From NCBI GenBank assembly GCA_032622095.1, contig CP136066.1:228534961-228598960 (forward strand): 64,000 bases of DNA, read 5' to 3'. A program made the position numbers and the translations under genes. Below, one piece after another: positions 43,883-55,245 of this stretch (position 1 is the stretch's first letter; each line of letters starts with the position of its first letter). The notes beneath the pieces were generated by a model that ran no database searches, had not been told where the DNA came from, and saw only the letters and a program-made list of their open reading frames with translations. The DNA comes from Siphonodentalium dalli (taxonomy: Eukaryota; Mollusca; Scaphopoda; Gadilida; Siphonodentaliidae).

Positions 43883-44208
43883 GGTGGTGGTGTTTTGTTT
43901 TTCGCCATAAATCATTCACAACATTCTGCACTATCAATCTCAAGGAAGGAGAAATGCTCTGATAGAAGTTATATAGAACATAAAACCAACAGGAGAAACA
44001 CTCTGATAGAAGTTATATACTGATTGTTTTATAAATGCATTTTTATTAGTCTGGCTTGTGATATATTACCCTTAATATCAATTTCAGCTGCAGTGGTTGT
44101 TATGATTATAGGAACTATTTCACCCCTTTCTATCCTAAATGGTTTCTACTATTCAGTTATAAAAAGTATACATTGGAATGGTCTATTATTCATTTGGAGT
44201 GATCTTAG

Positions 44209-44457
44209 CCCTTTCATGACAGGAGCTGCGCTAGTGAAGCATTAAAGATCCTGTGCCAGTGCATTCTCTTATATTCCACAGGGAGCCTCGCATATATAAG
44301 AGAATGCACTGGCTTACAAGGTCAAGGTAAATATTGTTATTCCAATGTATTCTCTTATAAAAATATAGGAGGCTCTCTATTGGAGACTCATATATATAAG
44401 AGAATGCATTGGCACAGGGTTTTCGCTAAATTTCAAGAAGCTCGAGTCATGGAAGGG
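44209..44457 (+). mobile_element. Family C element (C7)
   Basis: The left flank is TTAG (44205-44208) and the right flank TTAA (44458-44461). The ends are CCCTTTCATGACAGGAGC and GCTCGAGTCATGGAAGGG. The first hairpin lost part of its 5' arm. The second has loop region CTCTC TAT TGGAG. Confidence 0.8.
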
Positions 44458-44498
44458 TTAAGGGTCTATTATTCATCTGAAGGGATATGTCAAGGATA

Positions 44499-44679
44499 CA
44501 GTAATGCCCTAAATAATCGACTCCTTAACCACAGCAGAATTATGGGTAATTTTTCAGGATTTAGTCGAAAATATGGCTTGTTGCCAATCATCGGAATGCT
44601 CTCACAGAGCTTTCCGATGAATGGCAATAAGCCATTAAATCCTGAAAAAAGTTAAGGAGTTGATTATTTAGGGCATTAT
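44499..44679. mobile_element. Foldback family D copy with right-arm deletions (D10)
   Basis: The left arm is full. The right arm has lost 'ttccgac' and 'cccataattctgctgtgg' segments. Confidence 0.82.
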
Positions 44680-44994
44680 ATATTATTAGCAGACGATAGG
44701 CAGACAAAATGATAATACAATTGCAGAAGAATTTATTGGTGGGAAATGTTCAGATAATAAGTTCGACTACTCGATCGTCAAAGAGTTATCAGGAAAGAGA
44801 TGGTTAAATGGGAACTGGCTGAATCAGGCAAAACGTTTGAATGAGTAGGGGTCACAAATTTATGAAAAAGTGGGGGGGGGGAGTGGGGTCATAAATTCAT
44901 GGTAAATTGTGGTGGGGGAGGGGGGTGTCACAAATGTATAAAAATGTAGGTGTATTTATGAAAAGGTGGTGGCCACGATTGAGTCATTAATTTA

Positions 44995-45232
44995 CTCTTT
45001 CATGATGGGGAGCACTCTGGTGCAGCAATACAGATCCTGTGCCAGTGCATTCTGTTATAGGGAGCCTCACATATATAAGAGAATGGACTGTCTTACAAGG
45101 TCAAGGAAAATATTGTTAGGCCAATGAATTCTCTTATATATGCGAGGCTCACTTTGGGAGACTCGCATATATAAGAAGATGCATTGGCACAGGGTTTTTG
45201 AAAAATTTCTGGAAGCTCCGGTCATGGAAGGA
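44995..45232 (+). mobile_element. Family C element (C8)
   Basis: CTCTTTCATGATGGGG to CATGGAAGG before TTAA 45233-45236. The left flank is no longer TTAA. The first hairpin is reduced to GGGAGCCTCACATATATAAGAG. Confidence 0.72.
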
Positions 45233-45236
45233 TTAA

Positions 45237-45339
45237 ACTACCCTTATGGAGCCCCCCACAGACGTGAGCAGACGACACTCAGTAATACAAGCTGCCACCT
45301 GTATGGGGCTCCCTACAGGAAGCTCCGGTCATGAAAGGG
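45237..45339. mobile_element. Family J unit (J4)
   Basis: It shares TTAA 45233-45236 with C8, repeating the C1-J1 arrangement at 15466-15791. The right TTAA is at 45340-45343. The core GCAGACGACACT is intact. Confidence 0.82.
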
Positions 45340-45685
45340 TTAACAAAGTCAGGCATAGTAACTTCATGAAAAGTAAGCATGAAACCATACTTGGGCCCGA
45401 ACTGATCGAGATATCTCAATAGAGTGCCACAAATATAACCTTCACTTGGAACATATATACAATTACTTGTGATACGTACGTACAGCTTGTGATACAAATT
45501 ATTATGGTGCAGTTATTGACTTGTTTCTTAAAAAACTTGGTATGTGCTGCACGTTTTCGCATTGTCCTAACATTCAAATATTATTTGAATATTCGCGTGT
45601 TGATCAAGTTGGCCGAATATTCAAAGTCAAAATTGGCCGAATACCGAAGACTATTGGGTATAAAGTGGCTGATTGACTATGTGTT

Positions 45686-45791
45686 TGCTAATGTATTGGA
45701 ATCAGGAATGCCGGGAGCACCAAATGGCAAGGGTGGAAAACCAGTCAGGAGGGCACTTTTTGGGTACCCACTAGACTCCCCCCGGGCCAGG

Positions 45792-45822
<31 letters not shown>

Positions 45823-45850
45823 CAAGTGCTCCCGTAAGCCCCTTCTCTGG
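45686..45850 (+). repeat. GC-rich dispersed repeat R, second copy
   Basis: It matches 24567-24705 in reverse. It contains a G29 run (45795-45823), which may be over- or under-called. Confidence 0.55.
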
Positions 45851-45978
45851 TTGGAATTATATGATAGGTAGATGTTGAGAAGCGTGAAGAGTAGGAGGGG
45901 TTAGAACATAGATGAATGAGAGAGAGAAAGCGAACTGAACGAGAAAGTCCAGCCTGGAAATCAGGATTAAACCAGTCA

Positions 45979-46143
45979 CAGTAATGCCCTAAATAATCGA
46001 CTCCTTAACCACAGCAGAATTATGGGTCACTTTTCAGGATTTAGTCGGAAATATGGCTTGTTGCCATTCATCGGAAAGCTCTCTCTTAAAAGTTACCTAT
46101 AATTCTGCTGTGGTTAAGGAGTCGATTATTTAGGGCATTACTG
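45979..46143. mobile_element. Foldback family D copy, right arm shortened (D11)
   Basis: The left arm is complete to CTCTC. The right arm restarts at AAAAGTTACC, skipping about 45 bp next to the centre. Confidence 0.84.
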
Positions 46144-46320
46144 TATGAACGGGTTAAGGTTGAAACTCTAATCACAAAAAAACAGGAACTTCCGTTCTAG
46201 AAAAACAAGAAACTGCGCATGTCTTTCTTTAAATGACTTTCGATTGCTGCAATTTATGATTGTTGTTTTCGATGAAAACTTTGCGTTGCTTCGCGTTTAT
46301 TTGATCATGTGATAAAGCTA

Positions 46321-46459
46321 TCTCACACTCGTCCTATTTTATTCGTAATTTATCAACCTCGTCCCCTAAATTCTATTTGAGCCTCGGTAAACCTCGGCTC
46401 AAATCGAATTTAGTGAACTCGGTTGATAAATTCCGTATAAAATAGAAACTCATGTGAGA
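46321..46459. mobile_element. Foldback element L
   Basis: A 139-bp inverted repeat from TCTCACACTCG to CATGTGAGA, with centre GAGCCTCGGTAAACCTCGGCTC. Surrounding text (46185-46320 and 46495-46580) has a paralogue without L at 47385-47515. Confidence 0.7.
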
Positions 46460-46639
46460 TCCTCTATATGATAATCGTCGTATGAGTATTTTAGTCCAAA
46501 CTTCCTTCAGGCATTCTTCAGGCATTCTTCGACTGAATTAATCACACAATATTGCACGACCTGTCTGAAGAAAAAAAAAGTGTTAACGATGGATAATTTC
46601 TTTATTCCCATTTATTCATTTGTAGGAATGTTCAGTTAA

Positions 46640-47062
46640 CTCTTTGAGTGCCACGGGCCGATCTCATCGGCCCTAATTTACGTTCTGTAAAATCGGCCCT
46701 AAAATTTTTTTGTTTTCCTTTCTTTTAGAATTTATTTTTTTGGTTGAATTTTTTTGAGTATGCTTAAGCATGCTATAGGGCATGTTATAACTCAAAACTA
46801 TCACCAAGTATTCATAGTAATAATTTTGATGCCCTTGAAAACCGTAAGATTCCCTGGCACTAAACCTACAAAATAAGTCTGTTAAAGAATATAAGAAAAA
46901 ATTATTAAAATTGTAAAAAATAATAACAAATGATGAAAAATTGTTAGGCCAATGCATTCTCTTATATATGCGAGGCGACCTATGGTCGACTCGCATATAT
47001 AGGAGAATGCATTGGCACAGGGTATATGGGTTGATACAAAAATCGGACCTGGCACTGAAGGG
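46640..47062 (-). mobile_element. Family B element, single hairpin (B4)
   Basis: It is flanked by TTAA at 46636-46639 and 47063-47066. The ends are CTCTTTGAGTGCC and GGCACTGAAGG. One cassette hairpin lies at about 46946-47014. The dyad GGGCCGATCTCATCGGCCC is near the left end. Confidence 0.82.
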
Positions 47063-47621
47063 TTAATAAATTTAGGCTGTTTGTTGAATGCACTATCCTA
47101 AATATGACTGCATGGAAATCCTTACGTGTGACTCTGCCTGTCGTCTTCTTATAATGTCCCTAGAAAAGAGAAAAGGGTTAACATTGATAAATCATACACT
47201 GCTACCTGACACGCTTTTTCACCAGCTTTCTGTTTAATCCCAGAACTACCATTGCACAGGGATTTTATTGAGATAGATTGCGATTGACTTTAGACACATG
47301 TATGTCTCAAACAGATAATTATCGGTGAGAAGATTGAGGCCATTCTATGCTATGAAAGAAATTCTAACCCTAAAAAAGTGAACTTTCTTTCTAGAAAAAC
47401 AAGAAATTGCAAGATGCTATATTGATAGCCATATCATTGAACTATCATCAAGCATTCTTCGATGTAATTAATCACAGAAGGTTGCACTACCTGTGTGAAG
47501 AAAAAAAAAAGGTGTGAACCGGAGCAAATAATATGATATGTATTATATAGCGATTGTGTTATAAATGTGTTGTTATAAGTGTACCATATGATGCATTAGC
47601 ACCTATCTCCATTTCGGCCAG

Positions 47622-47723
47622 GGTGGTTGTTAGACGACAAGAATTATTCGAAATAGAAAAGAAAACAAGTATCAATGGGAAGGAAAGCAAGGCCAGCCGC
47701 ATAATAACAAGCCATGCATTATC
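47622..47723 (+). CDS. Exon-like open segment (tentative)
   Basis: 102 bp lie between a pyrimidine-rich acceptor ending GGCCAG (47616-47621) and a consensus donor GTAAGT (47724). The frame gives 33 complete codons plus split codons, starting VVVRRQELFEIEKKTS, charged and without a stop. A diverged paralogue without the open frame's charged part lies at about 44030-44125. No domain was recognised; it may be chance. Confidence 0.25.
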
Positions 47724-47897
47724 GTAAGTTGGAGAACAGATGTGTTATGGGTGGGAATTGACAGCAGATGCGTAAAAAAACGGCAGATATTCGGGCTCAA
47801 CTTACTGACCTGTCATTCTTACGATACATCTATATTCTTGATATAATTCTTTGCTGTTTATTGTGCCCTCATTTGAACTCTGCGTAATGAATATTAA

Positions 47898-48289
47898 CCC
47901 TTTACCCAACAGAAGGGCCCTGTGCCAATGCATTCTCTTATATATGCGAGTCGACCATAGGTCGCCTCGCATATATAAGAGAATGCATTGGCTTAACACA
48001 TTAAAAATTATAAAGTTGTTAAAGAATGTAAGAAAAAATGGTAAAAAGTGTTAAAAAAAGATTTTTTTTAGGCCAATGCATTCTCTTGTATATGCGAGGC
48101 GACCTATGGTCGACTCGCATATATAAGAGAATGCATTGGCACAGGGCATAACTGTAACCATCACAATGTGGTCAATGAGCCGGTTCCAATGATATCCATA
48201 TTTGTATGGTTCTATTGAGACAGACCGAATATATTTTAGGCTGTTGAAGCTTTATTTGGCCGGTTTTGGCCGGTTTGTTGGGTAAAGGG
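47898..48289 (+). mobile_element. Family A element (A10)
   Basis: It is flanked by TTAA at 47894-47897 and 48290-48293. The right TTAAAGGG is doubled. One stem has an uncompensated C-T-T-G-T-A change (near 48087). Confidence 0.9.
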
Positions 48290-48293
48290 TTAA

Positions 48294-48960
48294 AGGGTTA
48301 AAGGCATATATAATATTCTCAACTACAAATTTTGCTGTTGCGATTATTTTGTCAAATTCACGGATTTCTCCCTTTTAGTTTGACAACATTACAGTGGAAT
48401 GATTCATTCTATGATATTCAGACATTATGAGCAGACGACCGCCAGACAAATTATGGATTATCTTATAAAAATTAGTTAATCTTCTCACAATGTTCAGACC
48501 TCAATTTAAACATAGCAATTCTCAGTTTGTTCCTTTGTATCAAACTAGATGATAAATACATAACATACATATAAACAGCCTACACATTCCTCGTAAAAAG
48601 CTATTGGATTCATAGAGATTATCACTTAGAAAAAAAATAGCCCCCCATGTGTTATGGGTAGAAATTGACAGCAGGTGCATAAAAAGACAGCTGAGATTAA
48701 GACCACAATTCCACTACTATGGGTGTATTCTTTATGAATACCAGTCAGGTGGCCGAGGTGGGCCGGAACTTATTCCAAACAGGAAACTCGGACAACTAAC
48801 ATAACATCCCACATTGATCAGTGTTAAACTGTTGACCACATGGGTCACCATCTCACAGACACATATGGCCACCTTATGCTCAAAGCAGGTTACACTTTAT
48901 AAAATCGGTTTCGATACAGAATGACAGGCATCACAGCGACCCATGCACATACCGGTACAT
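48294..48960. other. No gene seen; dispersed local duplicate
   Basis: 'gtgttatgggt(a/g)g(a/g)aattgacagcag(a/g)tgc' at about 48648 repeats 47739, so a segment around the exon-like block is duplicated. Confidence 0.5.
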
Positions 48961-48963
48961 GTA

Positions 48964-49176
48964 CAGTAATGCCCTAAGTAATCGACCCGTTAACCACTGC
49001 AGAATTATGGGTAACTTTTCAGGATTTAGTCGTAAATATGGCTTGTTGCCATTCATCGGAAAGCTCTCCCCGAGAGCTTTCCGTTGAATGGCAACAAGCC
49101 ATATTTACGACTAAATCCTGAAAAGTTACCCATAATTCTGCTTTGGTTAAGAGGTCGATTACTTAGGGGATTTCTG
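48964..49176. mobile_element. Foldback family D copy (D12)
   Basis: TA-flanked on the right. The centre is CTCTCCCCGAGAG. Matched changes occur in both arms (TCGTAAATATGG opposite CCATATTTACGA), see findings. Confidence 0.88.
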
Positions 49177-49186
49177 TATGTCACTT

Positions 49187-50120
49187 ATAAAATTAATGTG
49201 AATTGTTTCTCGTACATGTATACCATCCAAAACACAGACTCCTAAAGTGCATTTGTAAAATTTAGCTTAGCTTAGAAGCCTTAGATTGATACAGCGAATA
49301 GCTATACATTCTTTTTTCATTAGCTTTCGGGTATGTCCTTCATGTAAGAATACAATAACCATAATCTTTGCCCTAACCCTAGTCCTAGCCCTAACCCTAG
49401 CCCTAACTCTAGCCCTAACCCTAGCCCTAACCCTAACCCTAGCCCTAACTCTAGCCCTAACCCTAGCCCTAACTCTAGCCCTAACTCTAGCCCTAACTCT
49501 AGCCCTAACTCTAACTCTAACTCTAACCCTAACCCTAACCATAACCCTAGCCCTAACCCTAAACCAAGCCCTAACCCTAACCCTAACCCTAACATATGGG
49601 GATCGAATGGGGTGGGGGGGGGGGGTGTGTGCTTGATATGAATGATATACCAGCTTTTGGCGCCACATCCTTTATCAACAGCAATATAGCCTTTGATAAA
49701 GACTGTGGGGCCATTTTAAAAGCTATGGAAAAAGAATGTATTGCTATTCATTGTATTTTCATGACGTCCCTTAATACCCTGGACATGATTCTTAGCTTTA
49801 TACTTCAATTGCAACTGTGTGATACAAAAACCCAATGTAGCATGTGGAGTAGGTGGTGGTGCGGTATAACAATTTTGTGATTGCTGTCATGATGGAACCC
49901 TGATTATAATATGTCGGAGAACAGATACTAAGTTAGATATGATGCGCCTTTAATTTAATGTTTTCATTATTTACCGGACAAAATCTCAATCAGACTTTCT
50001 TATAAATGTGAGTTGTGTCTTGTACATGTATCATCCAAAACACAGACTCCTAAAGTGCATTAGTAAAATTAATCTTAGCTCAGAAGCCTTAATTTAAGGT
50101 TGATACTCCATCTCCAACTT
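49187..50120 (+). repeat. Tandem duplication flanking the telomere-like tract
   Basis: 'catccaaaacacagactcctaaagtgcatt ... ttagct ... agaagcctta' occurs at 49226-49288 and 50032-50092. The gatacaaaaacccaat phrase is likewise repeated (49820 and 50128). Confidence 0.8.
49371..49593 (-). repeat. Interstitial telomere-like repeat
   Basis: About 37 hexamers of CCCTAA with CCCTAG, CTCTAG and CTCTAA variants (TTAGGG on the minus strand). CCCTAG and CCCTAA often alternate. The purest CCCTAA run is at 49572-49592. Open frames of LALT-type or RVRA-type repeats are by-products. Confidence 0.95.
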
Positions 50121-50511
50121 ATTGTGATACAAAAACCCAATCTAGATTGACTGCAGGGTATTAATATCATAAAGATGGCTGTGTATGTCCTTGACGGTGT
50201 CATATTAATATTATGAGGCAATGGCAAATTAATATCCTGGTTTAGGAACCAATCATAAAACTGTTTTCTTCCCTTTTTGTAGCTTTACTTATAATTAGGC
50301 CTAATAAAACTGAATGTCTGGTTGGGGTCAGTAGGTAGGCTTAAAATTGTATGGTTTAAATTGATTTTTTTTTTATTTGATATATTCTCATAGATTTTCA
50401 TGACTTATATTTTATCTACGAGATTGCGCTAAGATTAAATTTGTTTGTCTTTGCATTATCTTTAATAAACATAACTATTCGACAGAAAAATCAACCCTTT
50501 CTGAGACAATG

Positions 50512-50545
<34 letters not shown>

Positions 50546-50700
50546 AAATAATTTTACAAAATATTTTGAAAGATTTTCTTGAAAACCACAAAAACAACTT
50601 AAGGGTCAGTAGGGAACCCCCCCCCCCAAACTTTGGCCTTATATTCTTCGGGCTATTTATGGATTTCTTTGTGAACGCCTCCGTCTGGACAAACTATTGC
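50121..50700. other. No gene seen; poly-T and poly-C tracts
   Basis: A T run of about 29 is at 50514-50542 and C8-9 near 50621. AT-rich with no exon support. Confidence 0.5.
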
Positions 50701-50816
50701 TCTCACTCAGTGAGAGCTTTCCGATGAATGACAACAAGCCATATTTCCGACTAAATCCTGAAAAATTATCCATAATTCTGCTGTGGTTAAGGAGTCGATT
50801 ATTTAGGGCATTACTG
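50701..50816. mobile_element. Foldback family D, right half copy (D13)
   Basis: It begins at the centre (CTCACTCAGTGAGAG) and ends GGGCATTACTG. Confidence 0.78.
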
Positions 50817-51241
50817 TTTCTGAATAACAAATTTAAACCACTTGTGAAATTGGTGATTTACCCTCACTCGTGGTTTTATTTGTTATTCAGAAACACTACT
50901 AGTATGTGTGTATTCTATATATCTATATACTTTTTACCACTAAAAATGTTCATAAACCTGGGTATAATATTGGTGTGCCCTATTAAACAACAGCAGTGTA
51001 TGTCATGTGACCTTACGACGGCAGTACATGTCATTGTTGGTGTGATATTAGACTCGTTTTGTTCATTAATTCGAGATTTCCCTGCTGATTATCCAGTGTG
51101 GGGTCAACTTATTATGTAATTTTTACAAAGATTTGTATCTTTGCATTAATATGACATCAAGTTTCAAAATTTGTTCATGCATAAAAGATAAAACATTAAC
51201 TCCCTGCTTGCCTGTCGACCATGGTGCTGCTGTTGAGAAAA

Positions 51242-51579
51242 CCCTGTGCCAATGCATTCTCTTATATATGCGAGTCGACCATAGGTCGCCTCGCATATAT
51301 AAGAGAATGCATATTGGCCTAACAAATTTTATATTATTTTTTATAATTGTTAATAAATGTAAAAAAAAATTTAAAATGATAAAATTGTTAAAGAATGTAA
51401 GAATTAATGATAAAAAATGATAAAAATTGTTAACGAATGTAAGAAAAATGATCAAATGATCAAATTGTCAAAGAATGTAAGTAAAAATTATAAAAAATTG
51501 TTAGGCCAATGCATTCTCTTATATATGCGAGGCGACCTATGGTCGACTCGCATATATAAGAGAATGCATTGGCACAGGG
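51242..51579. mobile_element. Isolated hairpin cassette (Q1)
   Basis: CCCTGTGCC (51242) to GGCACAGGG (51579): two 69-nt hairpins with an extended linker (about 190 nt) and no family A, B or C ends outside. It sits between direct repeats of 'cattaactccct' (about 51193 and 51588). Confidence 0.75.
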
Positions 51580-51822
51580 TTGATAAACATTAACTCCCTC
51601 CTTGTGGCGCAGGTCTGATTATCAGAAGCACAGGAAGCATTACCAAGGGTAAGTAGGTGTAACTTCCACAAAAAGGTTTTTTTTTATAGTCAAAAACGTA
51701 TTGGGGTAATTAATTTAAGTGCCGAAAAGGCTAAATTTTTGTGATCTCAAACCACATTTTTGAACACGAGGATCAAGATCACATTAACCCTTTCTATTCT
51801 AAAGCATCAGTGATGAGTTTTT

Positions 51823-53222
51823 ATACGCCCGTTTTTGGTTTCCGGATGATAACTTTATATTGAATCGAGTGAACTGAACCTAATTTGATATGTTAGTTTA
51901 CCACACCAAAATACAGATCAAGTTCGAATATGGGTTCCGTCCGCATGCTTTTGACTGAGTTATGCCACTTTTTATACGCCCGTTTGAAAAAACGGCCGTA
52001 TTATAGTATTGGTCCGTCCGTCCGTCTAGCCGGGCGTCCGTCCGTTAACCTGGTTTCCGGATGATAACTTTAGTTAGAGTGAACCAAATTTAATAAAATT
52101 TGGTATGTGGGTTTATTAGCCGAAAAGTAAGTTCAAGTTCGAATTTGGGTTCCTCCAGCCAATTTTCACCGGAGTTATGCCCCTTATTTGACGTTTTTTG
52201 ACTTAGAAAATCCTTGAAATTTGTTGTCCGGATGATAACTTTAGTATAGTTTATCGGAATGAATCCAAATTTGGTATATTACTTTCTCCCACCAAAACAC
52301 AGGTCAAGTTCGAACTTGGGTTCTGTCCGACCATTTTTGGCTGAGTTATACCCCTTTTTCGACTCAGAAAATTCAGTTTTTCTTATGTTTTTTGGTTTCC
52401 GGATGATAACTCGATTTTGGAATGTTTATACGCAAAACCCGTTTTTTTGTGGATTACATATATCGAAATACAGCTCAAGTCCGAATTTCGTTTTAATCCG
52501 ATAATTTTTGCGAGAGTTATGGCCCCTTTTTTGACGTATTTGACTTAGAAAATCCCTGAAATTTGTTGTCCGGATGATAACTTTAGTTAGAGTGAACCGA
52601 TTTCAAAATTTCAATCAAATTTGGTATGTGGGTTTATTAGGAGAAAAGACAGCTCAAGTTCGAATTTGGGTTCCGTCCGCCAATTTTCACCGGAGTTATG
52701 CCCCTTATTTGACGTAATTTGACTTAGAAAATCCCTGAAACTTGTTGTCCGGATGATAACTTTACTAGAGCTTATCGGATTCAATGATAATTTGGTATAT
52801 TACTTTCTCCCACCAAAACACAGGTCAAGTTCGAATTTGGGTTCCATCCGCCAATTTTCCCCAGAGAGGGCGTATTTTGCACGCCCAGCGTAGCTCTTGT
52901 TTAACTTAGATTTTACCTGATTTGCAGTTTCCGGATGATAACTTTAGATTGAATCAAGTGAACTGAACCAAATTTGGTATATTAGTTTACCACCCCAAAA
53001 TACAGATCAAGTTCAAATAAGGGTTTCGTCTGCAAGATTTTGACTGAGTTATGCCCCTTTTTCGATTTAGATTTTACCTGATATGAGGTTTCCAGATTAT
53101 TTTGTTTTATTTTTGTTTTTATTTCGTCTTAAGTCAAAGGTTTCAAACAAATGAATTAAACCTTGCCCCACTCTACTCCAGACAGGGGCGTATTATGCCA
53201 CGCCCCGACGGCGTGCTCTTGT
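51823..53222 (+). mobile_element. Tandem-core element nested in itself (M1)
   Basis: The outer copy runs from ATACGCCCG (51823) to GTGCTCTTGTT (53222). An inner copy with the same ends (ATACGCCCG at about 51973, AGCTCTTGTT at about 52902) interrupts it at 'gttatgcc ... ttttt'. The core is built of about 215-bp units containing TTCCGGATGATAACTTTAG and 'tcaagttcgaatttgggttcc'. A GTCCGTCC run follows the inner 5' foldback. Non-coding; superfamily unknown. Confidence 0.7.
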
Positions 53223-53225
53223 TAT

Positions 53226-53390
53226 ACTAAAGCATCATTGATGAGTTGTTATCTCTTAGGAAATGTTCAGATAATATCTTTAACTTTTTTTATACTAAAG
53301 CATCATTGATGAGTTTTTATCCCTTAGGAAATGTTCAGATAAGTTCAATTTTTTTGTTGAACTTAATATCTGAACATTCACAATGTACCT
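53226..53390. repeat. Hairpin repeat N
   Basis: 'actaaagcatcattgatgagtt' occurs twice (a third, diverged copy at about 51799), then GTTCAGATAAGTTCAA pairs with TTGAACTTAATATCTGAAC (53334-53374). Related hairpin at 57695-57740; half at about 44740. Confidence 0.65.
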
Positions 53391-53541
53391 CAATATAAAA
53401 TAGGGCTCCTTCTGCACTTTATTTTTCTGTTGTCTGCTTATATTACCTATACATCCCTCCAAATCAATAATAAACCATTCCGATGTGCACATTTTTTTGG
53501 GACAATCCCTTTAGCATAGAAACGGTTATGCTACTAGATTA

Positions 53542-53995
53542 CAAGCCTGAGTTTAGCGTGTCTGTCGTTTACAGAATGAGATCCATAGAGGGTGAATTTA
53601 GTGACGCTATCCCCCATAGTGGGCTTGCATCACTAAATTCATGCTCTGGGGACCTCATTTACCTTAGGCCTCATCTTCTCTGGAAAGTTTCTTTATTATC
53701 AAATTTAAACTTCTTCACATAGATTTTATTTCTTTTTCAGTTTAGTTTCTCTATATCCCCAAATTGGCAGAAGACACATTGCATAATCGAGATTCCCAAT
53801 GAGTGTACATCACAATATTCACCATTTGGGAATCTCAATCTGAGTAAATGTCTCCAATAGCATGATGAGGCCAAGCAGAATGAGGTCCCCAGAGGGTGAA
53901 TTTGGTGATGCTAGCCTGCTATGCGGGATAGCGTCACTAAATTCACCCTCTGGGGACCTCATTCTGTAAATGACAGGCACACTAAACTCAGGCAT
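53542..53995. mobile_element. Foldback family E copy (E13)
   Basis: Complete, CAAGCCTGAGTTTAGCG to CTAAACTCAGGCATG. CTAGATTA and CTAGATTG flank it as an 8-bp direct repeat with one change. The inner core reads GGCAGAAGACAC. Confidence 0.88.
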
Positions 53996-54010
53996 GCTAG
54001 ATTGGATATA

Positions 54011-54149
54011 CAGTAATGCTCTAAGTAATCGACTCCTTCACCACAGCAGAATTATGATGAATGGCAACAAGCCATATTTCCGACTAAATCCTGAAAAGTT
54101 ACCCATAATTCTGCTGTGGTTAAGAAGTCGATTACTTAGAGCATTACTG
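54011..54149. mobile_element. Foldback family D, left arm shortened (D14)
   Basis: The left arm jumps from CAGAATTATG into GATGAATGGC. TA on both sides. Confidence 0.85.
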
Positions 54150-54235
54150 TACCTTCCTGTTAGGACATTGTGATTTTGCTGACATATGATGTATTTCTTG
54201 CCATACTATGCCATAACTATAAATTTCTAAATTAA

Positions 54236-54640
54236 CCCTTTTGATACCTCGCGGCCTTCGCGTACTTTCTGAATTTCTAAATTTTTAAAACCCAACTATG
54301 TACCACGGTCCCATGTTTCTGAACTTATTAAAACGTTTATGATGCACACACAATTTTAATTCCCATGGTGCATGATTCTACGATACTGGTTAGGTACGCA
54401 TACGCTTGTCATATAGCTGTTACTTCCTAAATTTTGAAAGCACCAAGCATATACTTCTATTATTTTATTTGACTTCTAAATTGTCCAAGTGGTGCCTCAG
54501 AATGTGTACCTAGATTTATTATAAGCCTTTTTCCATATTACCGAATACAGGTCTACCCCTGTAATCTGGGGTGTTCCCAGCCCACTTGGATCTCTATATC
54601 TACAACACAAGGGTTTTGCTACTTTATTACACGCTTGTAC
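54236..54640. other. No gene seen; lone TTAACCC element end
   Basis: TTAACCCTTTTGATACCTCGC at 54234 looks like another TTAA family's left end. No matching right end was found. Confidence 0.4.
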
Positions 54641-54651
54641 TGTTGAGAAAG

Positions 54652-54911
54652 CCCTAGCTATGCCAATGCATTCTCTTATATATGCGAGTCGACCATGTGT
54701 CGCCTCACATATATAAGAGAATGCATTGGCCTAACAAATTTTATATTATTTTTTATAATTGTAAAAAAATGTAAGAATTAATGAAGAAAATTGTTAAAAA
54801 ATGTAAGAAATAATGATAAAAATAATAAAAATTGTTAACGAATGTAAGAAAAATAAATAAAAAATTATATATGGTCGACTCGCATATATAATAGAATGCA
54901 TTGGCACAGGG
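54652..54911. mobile_element. Isolated hairpin cassette (Q2)
   Basis: CCCTagctatGCC to GGCACAGGG. The first hairpin is nearly intact and the second has lost its 5' arm. It is preceded by GTTGAGAAAG, as in Q1 (GTTGAGAAAA), so Q1 and Q2 share outer sequence on that side. Confidence 0.68.
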
Positions 54912-55245
54912 CTGAGAGCTATCAATATTAGCCTGTGGAACATGCTGCGCACCAATGACACACACAGAGTACTCACATCGCACACCTGTTTGGGGGTAGT
55001 ACACCTGTTTGGGGGCAGAACACCTATCACTTCTGAGGATGTATAAGTGGTTTGATTAGTGGAACATGCTGTAAATAGCTGATAATTACAGCATGTCAAT
55101 AAACACAATATTAGCCCGTCGAACATGCTGCACCAGTGACAGTCTGAGAGCTATCAACATTACACTTCTCTTCATCTGGTTTATTTCGCTTCGGGTATCC
55201 AAATATGCACACAGGTTTTGATTATGCAACATAATTAAGTGTTAA

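Noticed and set aside
45489-45878. 129-codon plus-strand open frame
   Set aside because: Its 3' half runs through repeat R and a G29 tract; no recognisable domain or splice context.
49267-49668. 133-codon and 116-codon open frames of Arg/Val or Leu/Ala/Thr repeats
   Set aside because: Direct translation of telomere-like hexamers.
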